A stretch of 64,000 nt of DNA from Streptomyces djakartensis (GCF_014651075.1 NZ_BMWE01000017.1:1-64000), one strand, 5' to 3'; counted from the stretch's first letter, positions 48,043-57,294 are shown. The notes: generated by a model not told the origin, from the sequence alone. Numbers and translations are program-made.

Positions 48043-48594
48043 ATGCCGTCGGATACCAGGATCCTCATCGTCGACGACCACGAGGACACGCTGTACGCGC
48101 TGGAGAGCGCACTGGCCCCGCTGGGCTACCTGCTCGGCCGGGCCACCAGCGGCGACGAGGCACTCAAACAGGTGCTACGCGGCCAGGTCGGCCTGCTCCT
48201 GCTCGACGTGCGCATGCCAGGCGTCAGCGGCCTGGAGGTCGTGCGCTACATGCGGCGCGTCGAACAGACCCAGCACATCCCGGTGATCCTGCTCACCGGA
48301 TTCGGCGCCGACCACGAACTGACCACCGCCGCCTTCGGCCTCGGCGTCGCCGACCTCGTCCTGAAACCCGTGGACCCCTGGGCCCTGCGCACCAAGGTCC
48401 GCTACCTCTTCGACGCGCGCCGGCGCCACCTCGCCCTGGAACGAGAGGTGCGCCGCCTGCGCGCCGTCGTCCAGGAGCACGAAGGCACCGACGCGGACCC
48501 CGCGCGCCCCTCCCTGATGCCTCCCGGCACGCGGGTACCACCCCCGCGACCCATGGGGGCGCACGCCGGGGAACTGGAAAAAGACCGTACGTAG
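48043..48594 (+). CDS. Single-domain response regulator (receiver plus short tail)
   Basis: 183 aa. CheY-like receiver: acidic pair Asp11-Asp12 in ILIVDDHED, phospho-acceptor Asp55 in LLLLDVRMPG, the switch Thr in ILLTGFG and Lys in LVLKPVDP. After residue 125 there is only a charged helix and a Pro-rich tail, no DNA-binding or enzymatic domain. No histidine kinase gene lies nearby, so partner and output are unknown. Confidence 0.88.
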   Translation: MPSDTRILIVDDHEDTLYALESALAPLGYLLGRATSGDEALKQVLRGQVGLLLLDVRMPGVSGLEVVRYMRRVEQTQHIPVILLTGFGADHELTTAAFGLGVADLVLKPVDPWALRTKVRYLFDARRRHLALEREVRRLRAVVQEHEGTDADPARPSLMPPGTRVPPPRPMGAHAGELEKDRT

Positions 48595-48648
48595 AGCGGA
48601 CATCGGGCGCATACCGATCCGCCTCTGTGCCTCGCCGGTGCCATCAGG

Positions 48649-48654
48649 CAGCAT
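48649..48654 (+). promoter_or_regulatory. -10-like CAGCAT before pepN
   Basis: CAGCAT ends seven nt before ATG 48662. Without it the start could equally be ATG 48653. Confidence 0.35.
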
Positions 48655-48661
48655 GTCCTTC

Positions 48662-51160
48662 ATGTCCGTACTGACGCGCGACGAAGCGCAGACCCGAGCA
48701 GAGCTCCTCGACGTCACCCGCTACGCCATCGAACTCGACCTGACCACCGGCGCGGAGACCTTCGACTCCCGCACCCTGATCAGGTTCAGCGCCCGCGCGC
48801 ACGCGGACACCTTCGTCGAGATCAAGCCGGCCGAACTGCGCTCCGTCACCCTCGACGGACAACCCCTGGACCCCGAAACCCTCGAAGACAACCGGCTGCC
48901 CCTGAAGAACCTCACCGCCGGCGAGCACGAACTGCGCGTCCACGCGCGGATGCGCTACTCCCGCACCGGCGAGGGCATGCACCGCTTCACCGACCCCACC
49001 GACGGCGAAACCTACGTCTACACCCAGCTGTTCATGGACGACGTCCAGCGCGTCTTCGCCGCCTTCGACCAGCCCGACCTGAAGGCCGTCTTCGAACTGG
49101 CCGTGAAAGCACCGGAAGGCTGGACCGTCCTCGCCAACGGCATCACCGAACACACCGGCGACGGCCTCTGGAAGGCCGCCGCCACCCCCCTCATCTCCAC
49201 CTACCTCGTCGCCGTCGCCGCCGGCCCCTGGCACTCGGTGCGCACCGAACACCGCGGCCTGCCCTTCGGACTGCACTGCCGCCGCTCCCTCGCCCCCCAC
49301 CTTGACGAGGACGCCGACGAAATCCTCGACGTCACCCGCGCCTGCTTCGACCGCTACCACGAGAAGTTCGACGAGCCCTACCCGTTCGACTCCTACGACC
49401 AGGCCTTCGTCCCCGAGTTCAACGCGGGCGCCATGGAGAACCCCGGACTGGTCACCTTCCGCGACGAGTTCGTCTACCGCTCCGCCGTCACCGACACCGA
49501 GCGGCAGACCCGCGCCATGGTCATCGCCCACGAGATGGCCCACATGTGGTTCGGCGACCTCGTCACCCTCAAGTGGTGGGACGACATCTGGCTGAACGAG
49601 TCCTTCGCCGAGTACATGGGCTACCAGACCCTCACCGAAGCCACCCGCTTCCGCGACACCTGGACCGACTTCGGCATCAACCGCAAGGCCTGGGGCTACG
49701 ACGCCGACCAGCGCCCCTCCACCCACCCCGTGGCCCCCGAGGCCGTCGACGACACCGCCGCCGCACTGATGAACTTCGACGGCATCTCCTACGCCAAGGG
49801 CGCGAGCGCGCTGCGTCAACTGGTCGCCTGGCTCGGTGAGGAGGACTTCCTCGCCGGCATCAACACCCACTTCGCCCGCCACAGGTTCGCCAACGCCACC
49901 CTCGCCGACTTCATCGACTCCCTCGCCGGCGCCACCACACGCGACGTGCCCGCCTGGGCCGACGCCTGGCTGCGCACCACCGGCGTCGACACCCTCACCC
50001 CGCACGTCGCCCCCGGCGACCACGGCACCTGCGCCCTCACCGTCGACCGCGCAGGCAGCCGCCCCCACCACATCGCCGCCGGCCTGTACGACCGCGACCT
50101 CGGCGACGACGGCGGACACCTCGTCCTGCGCGAACGCCTCGACCTGGACCTGCCGCGGACCACAGCCCACCCCATCGGCAAGCGCCCCGCCCTGCTCCTC
50201 CTCAACGACGGCGACCTCAGCTACGCCAAGGTCCGCTTCGACCCGGAATCCTTCGAAACCGTCCGCAAGGACCTGTCCGGCCTCCCCGAACCCCTCACCC
50301 GGGCCGTCGTCTGGAACGCCCTGCGCGACGCCGTCCGGGACGGCGAACTGGCACCCGCCGCCTACCTGGAGACCGCCCGGGCCCATCTCCCGCTGGAGAC
50401 GGACCTCGCCATCGTCCAAGGCGTGCTCGCCTTCGCGGCCACACACATCGCCGACCGCTACGTCACGCCCGAGGAGCGGCCCGCCGCCCTCGCCACCCTC
50501 ACCGAACTGTGCCGGGACCTCATCCGCCGCACCGAGGACGGCGACAACCCCGGCCTGCGCCTGATCGCCGTACGCCACCGCATCGACGTCGCGGCCCACC
50601 CCGACACCATCGCCGCCTGGCTCGCCGACGGCACCGTGCCGGGCGGCCCCGAACTCGACCCCGAGCTGCGCTGGCGCGTCCTCGCCCGGCTCGCCGTCCT
50701 CGGCGCCACCGACGAGGCAGCCATCACCGCCGAACTGGAACGCGACCCGAGCGCCACCGGCCAGGAGGGCGCCGCCCGCTGCCGGGCCGCCCTGCCCGAC
50801 CCGGAGGGCAAGGCGCGCGCCTGGCAGTCGATGTTCGACTCCGACGACCTGTCCGCCTACCTGTTCACCGCCACCGCCCAGGGCTTCTGGCAGCCCGAAC
50901 AGGCCGACCTGGTACGCGCGTACGTACCGCGCTACTACACCGACGCGGTCACCGTCGCCGACCGCCGGGGCCCCGCCATCGCCGTCGCCGTCGGCCACGA
51001 CGCCTTCCCCGCCCACGCCGTCGACGCCGAGAACCTCCGACTCGGCGAGGAGTGCCTGCGCGACGCCGCGCCGATCCCCGCGCTCCGCCGCAAGCTCACC
51101 GACCAACTCGACGACCTGGCACGGGCCCTGCGAGTGCAGCGGGGCCCGCGGGAGGACTGA
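48662..51160 (+). CDS. pepN: Aminopeptidase N (M1 family)
   Basis: 832 aa zinc aminopeptidase, cytoplasmic. Exopeptidase motif GAMEN at 256-260; zinc site His290-Glu291-x-x-His294 with Glu313 as third ligand (NESFAEY). The C-terminal half is the helical ERAP1-like domain. Start ATG 48662 (MSVLTRDEAQTRAELL) fits the family start and a -10 seven nt upstream. It stands alone: the orphan receiver precedes it and a long gap follows. Confidence 0.95.
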   Translation: MSVLTRDEAQTRAELLDVTRYAIELDLTTGAETFDSRTLIRFSARAHADTFVEIKPAELRSVTLDGQPLDPETLEDNRLPLKNLTAGEHELRVHARMRYSRTGEGMHRFTDPTDGETYVYTQLFMDDVQRVFAAFDQPDLKAVFELAVKAPEGWTVLANGITEHTGDGLWKAAATPLISTYLVAVAAGPWHSVRTEHRGLPFGLHCRRSLAPHLDEDADEILDVTRACFDRYHEKFDEPYPFDSYDQAFVPEFNAGAMENPGLVTFRDEFVYRSAVTDTERQTRAMVIAHEMAHMWFGDLVTLKWWDDIWLNESFAEYMGYQTLTEATRFRDTWTDFGINRKAWGYDADQRPSTHPVAPEAVDDTAAALMNFDGISYAKGASALRQLVAWLGEEDFLAGINTHFARHRFANATLADFIDSLAGATTRDVPAWADAWLRTTGVDTLTPHVAPGDHGTCALTVDRAGSRPHHIAAGLYDRDLGDDGGHLVLRERLDLDLPRTTAHPIGKRPALLLLNDGDLSYAKVRFDPESFETVRKDLSGLPEPLTRAVVWNALRDAVRDGELAPAAYLETARAHLPLETDLAIVQGVLAFAATHIADRYVTPEERPAALATLTELCRDLIRRTEDGDNPGLRLIAVRHRIDVAAHPDTIAAWLADGTVPGGPELDPELRWRVLARLAVLGATDEAAITAELERDPSATGQEGAARCRAALPDPEGKARAWQSMFDSDDLSAYLFTATAQGFWQPEQADLVRAYVPRYYTDAVTVADRRGPAIAVAVGHDAFPAHAVDAENLRLGEECLRDAAPIPALRRKLTDQLDDLARALRVQRGPRED

Positions 51161-51587
51161 GGCGCGGCAAGGGCTCGTCACCTGTCCCGTCCCCTCGCCG
51201 GCGGGCCGGGCCGGCGGCCCCTGTCCGCGGGCCGGCAGGCTGTTCCCGCCAAGACGGGCGGGCGGTGAGTGTTCCCCCGGCCTCCGGGCGCGGTCCGCCG
51301 CGACGAGGCGGGCCGGAGCCCATCCCCACGTACCCCGCCGGGGGCGCCTGCTGAGGCCGTCCGCCGCCCGGTCGGCACGCCGCCGCAGAGCGCGGTCACC
51401 GTCCGGGAGAGCACCGACCACCCTGCCCGCCCCCGCGCGGACCGGGGCGAGGACCGGGCGGACGACGTAGCGGGACGACAGCCCGCCCCGCGGGTTCCGG
51501 CAGGTTCCCCCGCACGGAGGTACCTCATGCCCCATCCGGTCGTTGGGCTATCCGGGCGCGCCGCCCCAGCGCCCCGGAGGACAGCCC
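51161..51587 (+). promoter_or_regulatory. 427-nt gap between pepN and the siderophore-type pair
   Basis: No supported gene, although one frame stays open throughout. A 7-bp hairpin CGCCGGC-N7-GCCGGCG (51196-51216) may end pepN. TTGGGCTATCC (51543-51553) is a weak iron-box candidate (9 of 11 core positions of TTAGGCTAACC), and GGAGG (51577-51581) is the ribosome site of the decarboxylase gene. Confidence 0.4.
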
Positions 51588-52982
51588 ATGAGCACGCCGC
51601 CCCTCGCCTCAGGCCCCCAAGGCCCGTCCGCCCTGCGGCCGTTGCTGCACACCGTGCTCACAGCGCTCGACACCGGCGCCAGGGCACGGGGCGGGCCGCT
51701 GCCGGCGGGCGGGCCGGACGCGGTCGCGGCGCGGATACGGGAGACGGTGGGGGAGATCCTGCCCGGCCAGGGAGACCCGCACGCCCTGCACACCCTGGTC
51801 CACGCCTTCGCCGAGACCGCGGCCGACCCGGCCCACCCCCTGTGCGCCGCCCACCTCCACTGCCCGCCCCTCGCCCTCGCCACAGCCGCCGACCTCGCGG
51901 CCTGCGCCCTCAACCCGTCCCTCGACTCGTGGGACCAAGCACCGGGGGCCTCGGAGCTGGAGGCCCTCGTGACGGCCGCACTGGCCGAAGAGGTCTACCC
52001 GCACAGCGCGACAGCCGGCTCCCTGATCACCACCGGCGGCACCGAGGCCAACCAACTCGCCCTCCTCCTCGCACGGGAGACGTACGGCGGGACCGTGCGG
52101 CTCATGTGCGGGACGAACGCCCACCACTCGCTGGCCCGGGCCGCCTGGCTGCTCGGCCTGCCCGAGCCCCTCGTGCTCCCCGCGCCGGCCGGCCGCCTCG
52201 ACCCGGCCGCGCTGGACGAGGCACTCACCCGCACACCCGGCCCGCTGCTCGTCGCCGCCACCGCAGGCACCACCGACGCCGGGCTCATCGACCCCCTGCC
52301 ACAGATCGCCGACCGCTGCACCGCCCACGGCGCCCGCCTGCACATCGACGCCGCCTACGGCGGAGGCCTCCTCCTCAGCGACCGCCACCGCCCCCGGCTC
52401 ACCGGCCTCGACACCGCCGACACCGTCACCCTCGACCTGCACAAACTCGGCTGGCAGCCGGTCGCCGCAGGCCTCCTCGCCGTCAGAAACTCCCAGGACC
52501 TCACCGCCCTGCGCCACCGCGCCGACTACCTGAACGCCGCCGACGACACCGAAGCGGGCCTGCCCGACCTGCTCGGCCGGTCCCTGCGCACCACGCGCCG
52601 CCCCGACGTCCTCAAACTCGCCGTCACCCTCAAGACGCTCGGACGCGGCGGCCTCGGCGCGCTCGTCGACCAGGTGTGCGCCCACGCCCGCCAGTTCGCC
52701 CGGCTCGTCCACGAGCACCCCGGCTTCGAACTCCACTCCCCACCGGCCATCAGCACCGTCCTCTTCCGGCCCACCGACGCCACCGACGACACCGTGGCCG
52801 CCGTACGCCGCGCGCTCCTCACCGACGGGCACGCCGTCCTCGGCCGGGCCCGCCTCGACGGCCGGCTCTGGCTCAAGGCCACCCTCCTCAACCCCGCCAC
52901 CGGCCCCGACGACCTGGCCGCCCTGCTGCACCTCGTCGCAGCGAGGCAAGCGACACTCGCGGAAGGAAACACCCCCCGATGA
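51588..52982 (+). CDS. PLP-dependent amino-acid decarboxylase (siderophore/diamine type)
   Basis: 464 aa, group II decarboxylase fold, similar in layout to DesA (lysine decarboxylase of desferrioxamine synthesis) and 2,4-diaminobutyrate decarboxylase. PLP lysine is Lys286 in LDLHKLGWQP; SLITTGGTEANQLALLLAR and HIDAAYGGG are the cofactor segments. ATG 51588 has GGAGG six nt upstream. The stop overlaps the next start (ATGA). The likely product, by analogy with the paired hydroxylase, is a diamine such as cadaverine or putrescine; the substrate is not proven. Confidence 0.88.
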   Translation: MSTPPLASGPQGPSALRPLLHTVLTALDTGARARGGPLPAGGPDAVAARIRETVGEILPGQGDPHALHTLVHAFAETAADPAHPLCAAHLHCPPLALATAADLAACALNPSLDSWDQAPGASELEALVTAALAEEVYPHSATAGSLITTGGTEANQLALLLARETYGGTVRLMCGTNAHHSLARAAWLLGLPEPLVLPAPAGRLDPAALDEALTRTPGPLLVAATAGTTDAGLIDPLPQIADRCTAHGARLHIDAAYGGGLLLSDRHRPRLTGLDTADTVTLDLHKLGWQPVAAGLLAVRNSQDLTALRHRADYLNAADDTEAGLPDLLGRSLRTTRRPDVLKLAVTLKTLGRGGLGALVDQVCAHARQFARLVHEHPGFELHSPPAISTVLFRPTDATDDTVAAVRRALLTDGHAVLGRARLDGRLWLKATLLNPATGPDDLAALLHLVAARQATLAEGNTPR

Positions 52983-54415
52983 ACGCCCCCACCCCCGGCC
53001 CCACCCCGCAACCCCACCCGCACCACGAGCCCCACGCCCCCCGAGACCTCGTCGGCATCGGCATCGGCCCCGCCAACCTCTCCCTCGCCGCGCTCGCCCA
53101 CCCGCTCCGCGAACTCGACACCGCCTTCTACGAGCAGCGCCCCGCCTTCGGATGGCACTCCGGCCTGCTCATCGACGGCGCCACCATCCAGGTCCCGTTC
53201 CTCGCCGACCTGGTGACCCTCGCCGACCCCACCAGCCACTGGAGCTTCCTCAACTGGCTCAGATCCCACGAGCGGCTCTTCCCCTTCTACTTCGCCGAAC
53301 GCTTCCACATCCAGCGCGCCCAGTACGACGCCTACTGCCGCTGGGTCTGCGAGAACCTCCCCGGCCTCCACTTCGGCCACCAGGTCGACGCCGTCCGCTG
53401 GAACCCCGAACGCGACGTCTTCGAGGTCGACTTCACCCAGCTCGGCACCGACGGAGAAGCCGAGGCCCTCGGCCGCACCCACACGCGGAACGTCGTCCTC
53501 GGCATCGGCACCGAGCCCCACGTCCCGGACCCCCTCAAGCCCCTCGTCCAAGCCCCCGGCGTGCCCGTCCTGCACGCCGCCGACTACCTCGGCCACCGCG
53601 CCGCCCTCCTCGCCGCCGAGCACGTCACGGTCGTCGGCATCGGGCAGTCCGGCGCCGAGATCTTCCTCGACCTGCTGCGGGGCAGACCCGCCGGCCGCGA
53701 GAAACTCCACTGGCTCGGCCGCACCGAGGCCTTCGCGCCCATGGAGTACTCCAAACTCGGCCTGGAGCACTTCACCCCCGACCACACCCGCTACTTCCAC
53801 GCCCTGCCCGAGCCCACCCGCGACCGCCTGGTCGCCGGCCAGTGGCAGCTCCACAAGGGCATCGACGCCGCCACCATCGCCGCCATCCACGACGAGCTCT
53901 ACCGCCGCACCCTGCACGGCGGCTGGCCCGACGCCGTCCTCACCCCCGGCGTCCGGGTACGCACCGCCGGCCGCGTCGCCACCACCAAGGTGGAACTGCA
54001 CCTGGAACACGGCCCGCAGAACAGCCGCTCCCGCCTCACCACCGACGCCGTCGTCCTGGCCACCGGCTACCGCGAGCGCCCCCTCGACCGCATCCTCGCC
54101 GGCCTCGACCCCTACATGCGCCGCGACAACCGCGAACGCCCCCGCGTCGACGAGGACCACCGCCTCGTCCTCGACCCGTCCGTCACCGGCACGGTCTACG
54201 TCCAGAACGCCGAGACCCACACCCACGGCATCGGCACCCCGGACCTCGGCCTCACCGCCTGGCGCAGCGCGCTCATCCTCAACTCCCTGACCGGCCGCGA
54301 GGCGTACGCGCTGCCGCGCCGAACCGCCTTCACCACCTTCGGCCTGACCCGGCCGCAGCAGGTACCGCCACCCCGCGAGGCACCGGTCCTGACCCCGCTC
54401 GTCGACCGAAGGTGA
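52979..54415 (+). CDS. L-lysine/ornithine (diamine) N-monooxygenase
   Basis: 478 aa flavin N-hydroxylase of the hydroxamate-siderophore type. FAD site GIGIGPANLSLAAL, NADPH site TVVGIGQSGAEIFLDLL, and the ATGY element in VVLATGYRERPLDRIL. A Pro/His-rich stretch of about 22 residues precedes the fold. ATG 52979 overlaps the decarboxylase stop by 4 nt, so the two are co-expressed. Together they could make N-hydroxy-diamine, but no acyltransferase or NIS synthetase (desC/desD types) follows. The next gene is convergent, 13 nt away. Confidence 0.9.
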   Translation: MNAPTPGPTPQPHPHHEPHAPRDLVGIGIGPANLSLAALAHPLRELDTAFYEQRPAFGWHSGLLIDGATIQVPFLADLVTLADPTSHWSFLNWLRSHERLFPFYFAERFHIQRAQYDAYCRWVCENLPGLHFGHQVDAVRWNPERDVFEVDFTQLGTDGEAEALGRTHTRNVVLGIGTEPHVPDPLKPLVQAPGVPVLHAADYLGHRAALLAAEHVTVVGIGQSGAEIFLDLLRGRPAGREKLHWLGRTEAFAPMEYSKLGLEHFTPDHTRYFHALPEPTRDRLVAGQWQLHKGIDAATIAAIHDELYRRTLHGGWPDAVLTPGVRVRTAGRVATTKVELHLEHGPQNSRSRLTTDAVVLATGYRERPLDRILAGLDPYMRRDNRERPRVDEDHRLVLDPSVTGTVYVQNAETHTHGIGTPDLGLTAWRSALILNSLTGREAYALPRRTAFTTFGLTRPQQVPPPREAPVLTPLVDRR

Positions 54416-54428
54416 CAAAGCCCCGGGC

Positions 54429-56237
54429 TCAGAAGACGGGCGCACCGTCCCGCGTGAGCCGCCAGTCCACCGCGGCGAACCCGGCCGGATCGATCGACCC
54501 CTTCGCCTTCACCCAGGCGATCATGGTGTTGCGGATCTCCTCCGAGTTGGACCACAGCAGCCGGGCAGCGGCGACATGCGGGAAGTTCCCGCCGCCGTTG
54601 GCCCGGTAGTTGTTCACCGCGAACACGAACTTCGCGTCGTCCGCGAGCGGCTGCCCCTCGAACCGCACGTTCGTCACCCGCGAACCAGCCGGCTTGGCGA
54701 TGTCGATCTCGTACTGCAGCCCGCTCACCACGTCGTAGTTGTAGTCCGGCGTGCCGTTCGCGTTGGTCAGCTTCGCCGGGTCCACCGCGGCACCCGGCGC
54801 CGTCTGCACGAAGTAGTTCGCCGAGTACTCCAGGTACGCCTTCATCTGCGCACCCGTCATCAGCCGCGCCTCCAGCGTGTTCTCGAAGACGTACAGGCCC
54901 GCCACGTCCCGGATCGTCACCGCGCCCGCCGGGATCCTGGCCGACCGCGAGAAGCACGCGGCCTGCGACAGCACCGGCAGCGCGGCGTACTCGGTGCCCG
55001 CCAGGGCCTGCTTCACCGTGTCCGCCTGGATGTGGTTGATCAGGTCGATGATCGGCACGTCCCGGTACGGCGCCTCGGCCGACGTCATCTCCGCCGCGTT
55101 GGTGCCGATGACCTGGTTGACGTACGCCACGACCTTCCGGTGCTCGTCGGAGAGCAGCTGCGTGATCTTCGAGTCCTCCTCCACCGTGTTGGAGTTGAGA
55201 ACCTTCGCGCCCACCTTCTCGACCTGCCAGCAGCCCTTCGCCCAGACCAGCTCGAAGTCGAACAGCGTCAGCCGCTGCCCCCACTTCAGCGGCTCCGACA
55301 GCACGACCCGCTTGCCGGTCTTCTTGTTGGTCACGAAGTACTCGGGGATCTCCGTGTGCGCGTGCCCGACCAGGATCGCGTCGATGCCCGGCACCTGCTC
55401 GGCCACCAGCCCCGCCGCGTTCTCGATGTACGGCAACTGGTCACCGTAGGACGACGTCCCCGACGAACCGCTGTGCGCCGAGACGATCACGACGTCCGCG
55501 CCCATCGACCGCAGCTTCGGAACCCACTTCGCCGCCTGCTCCTCCAGACCCGGGAACGTCATCCTCCCCTGCACGTTCGCCTTGTCCCAGATCGCGATCC
55601 CCGGGTTGGTCAGACCCAGCACCGCCACCTTCACGTCCCGCCCGTGCGGCGTGCGCAGCCGGTGCATGCTGTACGGCGCGAACGCCGGCCGCAGCGTCTG
55701 CGCGTCCAGCGCGTTCGCGCCCAGCAGCGGGAAACGGCACTGCTGCTCGAACTTCCGCAGCACCGGAATGCCGTAGTTGAACTCGTGGTTGCCGAGCGCC
55801 GCCGCGTCGTACTCCATGGCGTTCATCGCCTGCGCCATCGGATGCACCGGACCGCCCTCGGCGGTGATCGGGTCGACCTTGGCGTAGTAGTACGACAATT
55901 GCGTGCCCTGGATGGTGTCGCCCGCGTCGATCAGCAGCGTGTTGCGGCGGCCCTTCTCCGCACGGACCCGGTTCACCAGCGTCGAGACCTTCGCGAGGCC
56001 GACGTCGTTGTGGTCCTTGTCGTCGAACTCCCTGTCCGTGAAGTAGTCCCAGTTGAAGACGTTGCCATGCAGGTCCGTCGTCCCCATCACGGTGAACGCG
56101 TACCGCTTCGCGCCCTCTTCGGCGGTGCCGCTCTCCTCGGCCGCCCGAGCACCCGGCGCCGAGACCGCACCGGCCAGCGCCACCCCCGCCCCGGTCACGG
56201 CGGACTTCTCCAGGAACTTCCGGCGGTTCAACGGCAT
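54429..56237 (-). CDS. Tat-exported metallophosphatase / 5'-nucleotidase
   Basis: 602 aa. N-terminal twin-arginine signal LNRRKFLEKSA with a hydrophobic part and probable cleavage near residue 32 (GARAA), so the protein is secreted or wall-linked. The calcineurin-like metal site reads GTTDLHGN (Asp55, His57), DAGDTIQG, GNHEFNYG and GHAHTEIP. The second half is the 5'-nucleotidase C-terminal domain. It may also act as a 2',3'-cyclic nucleotidase. ATG 56237 has GAGGAGAG upstream. Convergent with the monooxygenase; a direct repeat lies upstream. Confidence 0.93.
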   Translation of the reverse strand: MPLNRRKFLEKSAVTGAGVALAGAVSAPGARAAEESGTAEEGAKRYAFTVMGTTDLHGNVFNWDYFTDREFDDKDHNDVGLAKVSTLVNRVRAEKGRRNTLLIDAGDTIQGTQLSYYYAKVDPITAEGGPVHPMAQAMNAMEYDAAALGNHEFNYGIPVLRKFEQQCRFPLLGANALDAQTLRPAFAPYSMHRLRTPHGRDVKVAVLGLTNPGIAIWDKANVQGRMTFPGLEEQAAKWVPKLRSMGADVVIVSAHSGSSGTSSYGDQLPYIENAAGLVAEQVPGIDAILVGHAHTEIPEYFVTNKKTGKRVVLSEPLKWGQRLTLFDFELVWAKGCWQVEKVGAKVLNSNTVEEDSKITQLLSDEHRKVVAYVNQVIGTNAAEMTSAEAPYRDVPIIDLINHIQADTVKQALAGTEYAALPVLSQAACFSRSARIPAGAVTIRDVAGLYVFENTLEARLMTGAQMKAYLEYSANYFVQTAPGAAVDPAKLTNANGTPDYNYDVVSGLQYEIDIAKPAGSRVTNVRFEGQPLADDAKFVFAVNNYRANGGGNFPHVAAARLLWSNSEEIRNTMIAWVKAKGSIDPAGFAAVDWRLTRDGAPVF

Positions 56238-56267
56238 GGCTGACTCTCCTCGCGGAATCTGTGAACG

Positions 56268-56292
56268 ACGCGCGTAGATAACGCGCGTAGAT
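56268..56292. repeat. Direct repeat upstream of the 5'-nucleotidase gene
   Basis: ACGCGCGTAGAT occurs twice (56268-56279 and 56281-56292), 13 nt apart start to start, 31-55 nt before the start codon of the minus-strand gene. A candidate regulator site. Confidence 0.6.
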
Positions 56293-56387
56293 TCTGACCC
56301 GCACATGACCGGCAGCAACAGCCCCCAAGGGTTGCGATTAGATGACTCGAGTCGCCCCTTCCACACCTGCGACCAGCCAAGACATGA

Positions 56388-56393
56388 CAGAGT
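56388..56393 (+). promoter_or_regulatory. -10-like CAGAGT of the SIMPL gene
   Basis: CAGAGT ends seven nt before ATG 56401, matching the leaderless spacing; the hexamer is weak. Confidence 0.35.
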
Positions 56394-56400
56394 GGGACGT

Positions 56401-57123
56401 ATGACCGCGCCCACCGGAGATGCCGCCCAACCCGCCGTCCCCTACGGCACACCAGACGCCCCACGCATCGCCGTCCGCGGCGAGGCCCACCTCGAAGTCG
56501 ACCCCGAGATCGCCCGCATCGGCATCACCATCGCCGCCCGCGGCCGCGACCGCCGCTCCGCCCTCGACGACCTCACCCGCCGCAACGCCTCCGTCCTCGA
56601 CCTCGTCAAGTCCTACGGCGACGCCGTGGAACGCCTGGAGACCGGCGCCTTCTCCATCACCCCCGAACTCGTCAAGCACGGCCGGGGCGAACGCGTCCGC
56701 ACCTACCAGGGCAGCGTCCATGTCACCGCCGAACTCACCGACTTCACCGCCCTCGGCGAACTCACCACCCGCCTCGCCGACCTCGAACTCACCCGCCTCG
56801 ACGGCCCCTGGTGGGCCCTGCGCCCCGACTCACCGGCCCACCGCGAAGCCCGCAAGAAGGCCGTCGGAGAAGCCGTCCAGCGCGCCCGTGAATACGCCGA
56901 GGCACTCGGCACCAGCCTCGCCGCCCTCGTCGAACTCGCCGACATCGGCGCCGAGAACACCCCGCCGGCCTTCCCCCAGCCCCCCGGCGGCCGCATGCGC
57001 TCCGCGGCCTTCGCCGGCGCCGCCGAGAACGCCACCGCGGCCCCCCTCGACCTCGAACCCCAGCGCCAGTACGTCCACGCCCAGATCAACGCCCGCTTCA
57101 CGATGGTGCCGCCGCGGTTGTAG
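56401..57123 (+). CDS. SIMPL-domain (DUF541) protein
   Basis: 240 aa. The domain starts at about residue 18 (PRIAVRGEAHLEVDPEIARI) and contains the repeated beta-helix units of DUF541. The tail PPGGRMRSAAFAGAAENATA and the final QYVHAQINARFTMV are typical. No signal peptide is visible, although many family members are periplasmic. Function unknown. An AT-richer gap with an ATCGAA repeat array separates it from pyk. Confidence 0.85.
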   Translation: MTAPTGDAAQPAVPYGTPDAPRIAVRGEAHLEVDPEIARIGITIAARGRDRRSALDDLTRRNASVLDLVKSYGDAVERLETGAFSITPELVKHGRGERVRTYQGSVHVTAELTDFTALGELTTRLADLELTRLDGPWWALRPDSPAHREARKKAVGEAVQRAREYAEALGTSLAALVELADIGAENTPPAFPQPPGGRMRSAAFAGAAENATAAPLDLEPQRQYVHAQINARFTMVPPRL

Positions 57124-57153
57124 CGCGGAGCGAAAACGCGAACGAATTCCCCG

Positions 57154-57191
57154 ATCGAATACTCAATCGAACCCAATCGAATGCTCATCGG
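57154..57191. repeat. ATCGAA repeat array upstream of pyk
   Basis: ATCGAA at 57154, 57166 and 57176 and ATCGGA at 57187, spaced 12, 10 and 11 nt, roughly one helical turn. The outer ends CCGAT and ATCGG are also inverted. Candidate binding site of a cooperative regulator. Confidence 0.55.
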
Positions 57192-57288
57192 AGCGCCCGG
57201 CCGCACAATTCAACACTTGTCCATAACGCTTCATGCAAAGTCTGTTGTGTAGTCACGCGCGGCCAACTCTCTACCCGCCGGTAACTCA

Positions 57289-57294
57289 TAGGGT
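57289..57294 (+). promoter_or_regulatory. -10 TAGGGT of pyk
   Basis: TAGGGT ends seven nt before ATG 57302; the spacer CACCCCC contains no ribosome site. Confidence 0.5.

Noticed and set aside
51561-51587. A leader peptide gene before the decarboxylase
   Set aside because: The candidate frame has no stop before or within the decarboxylase gene, so it cannot be a short leader.
51269-52978. Long upstream extension of the N-monooxygenase frame, including an ATG at 51527 behind GGAGGT
   Set aside because: The extension overlaps the whole decarboxylase gene in another frame and reads as Arg/Pro repeats. The family start is ATG 52979 with an ATGA overlap.
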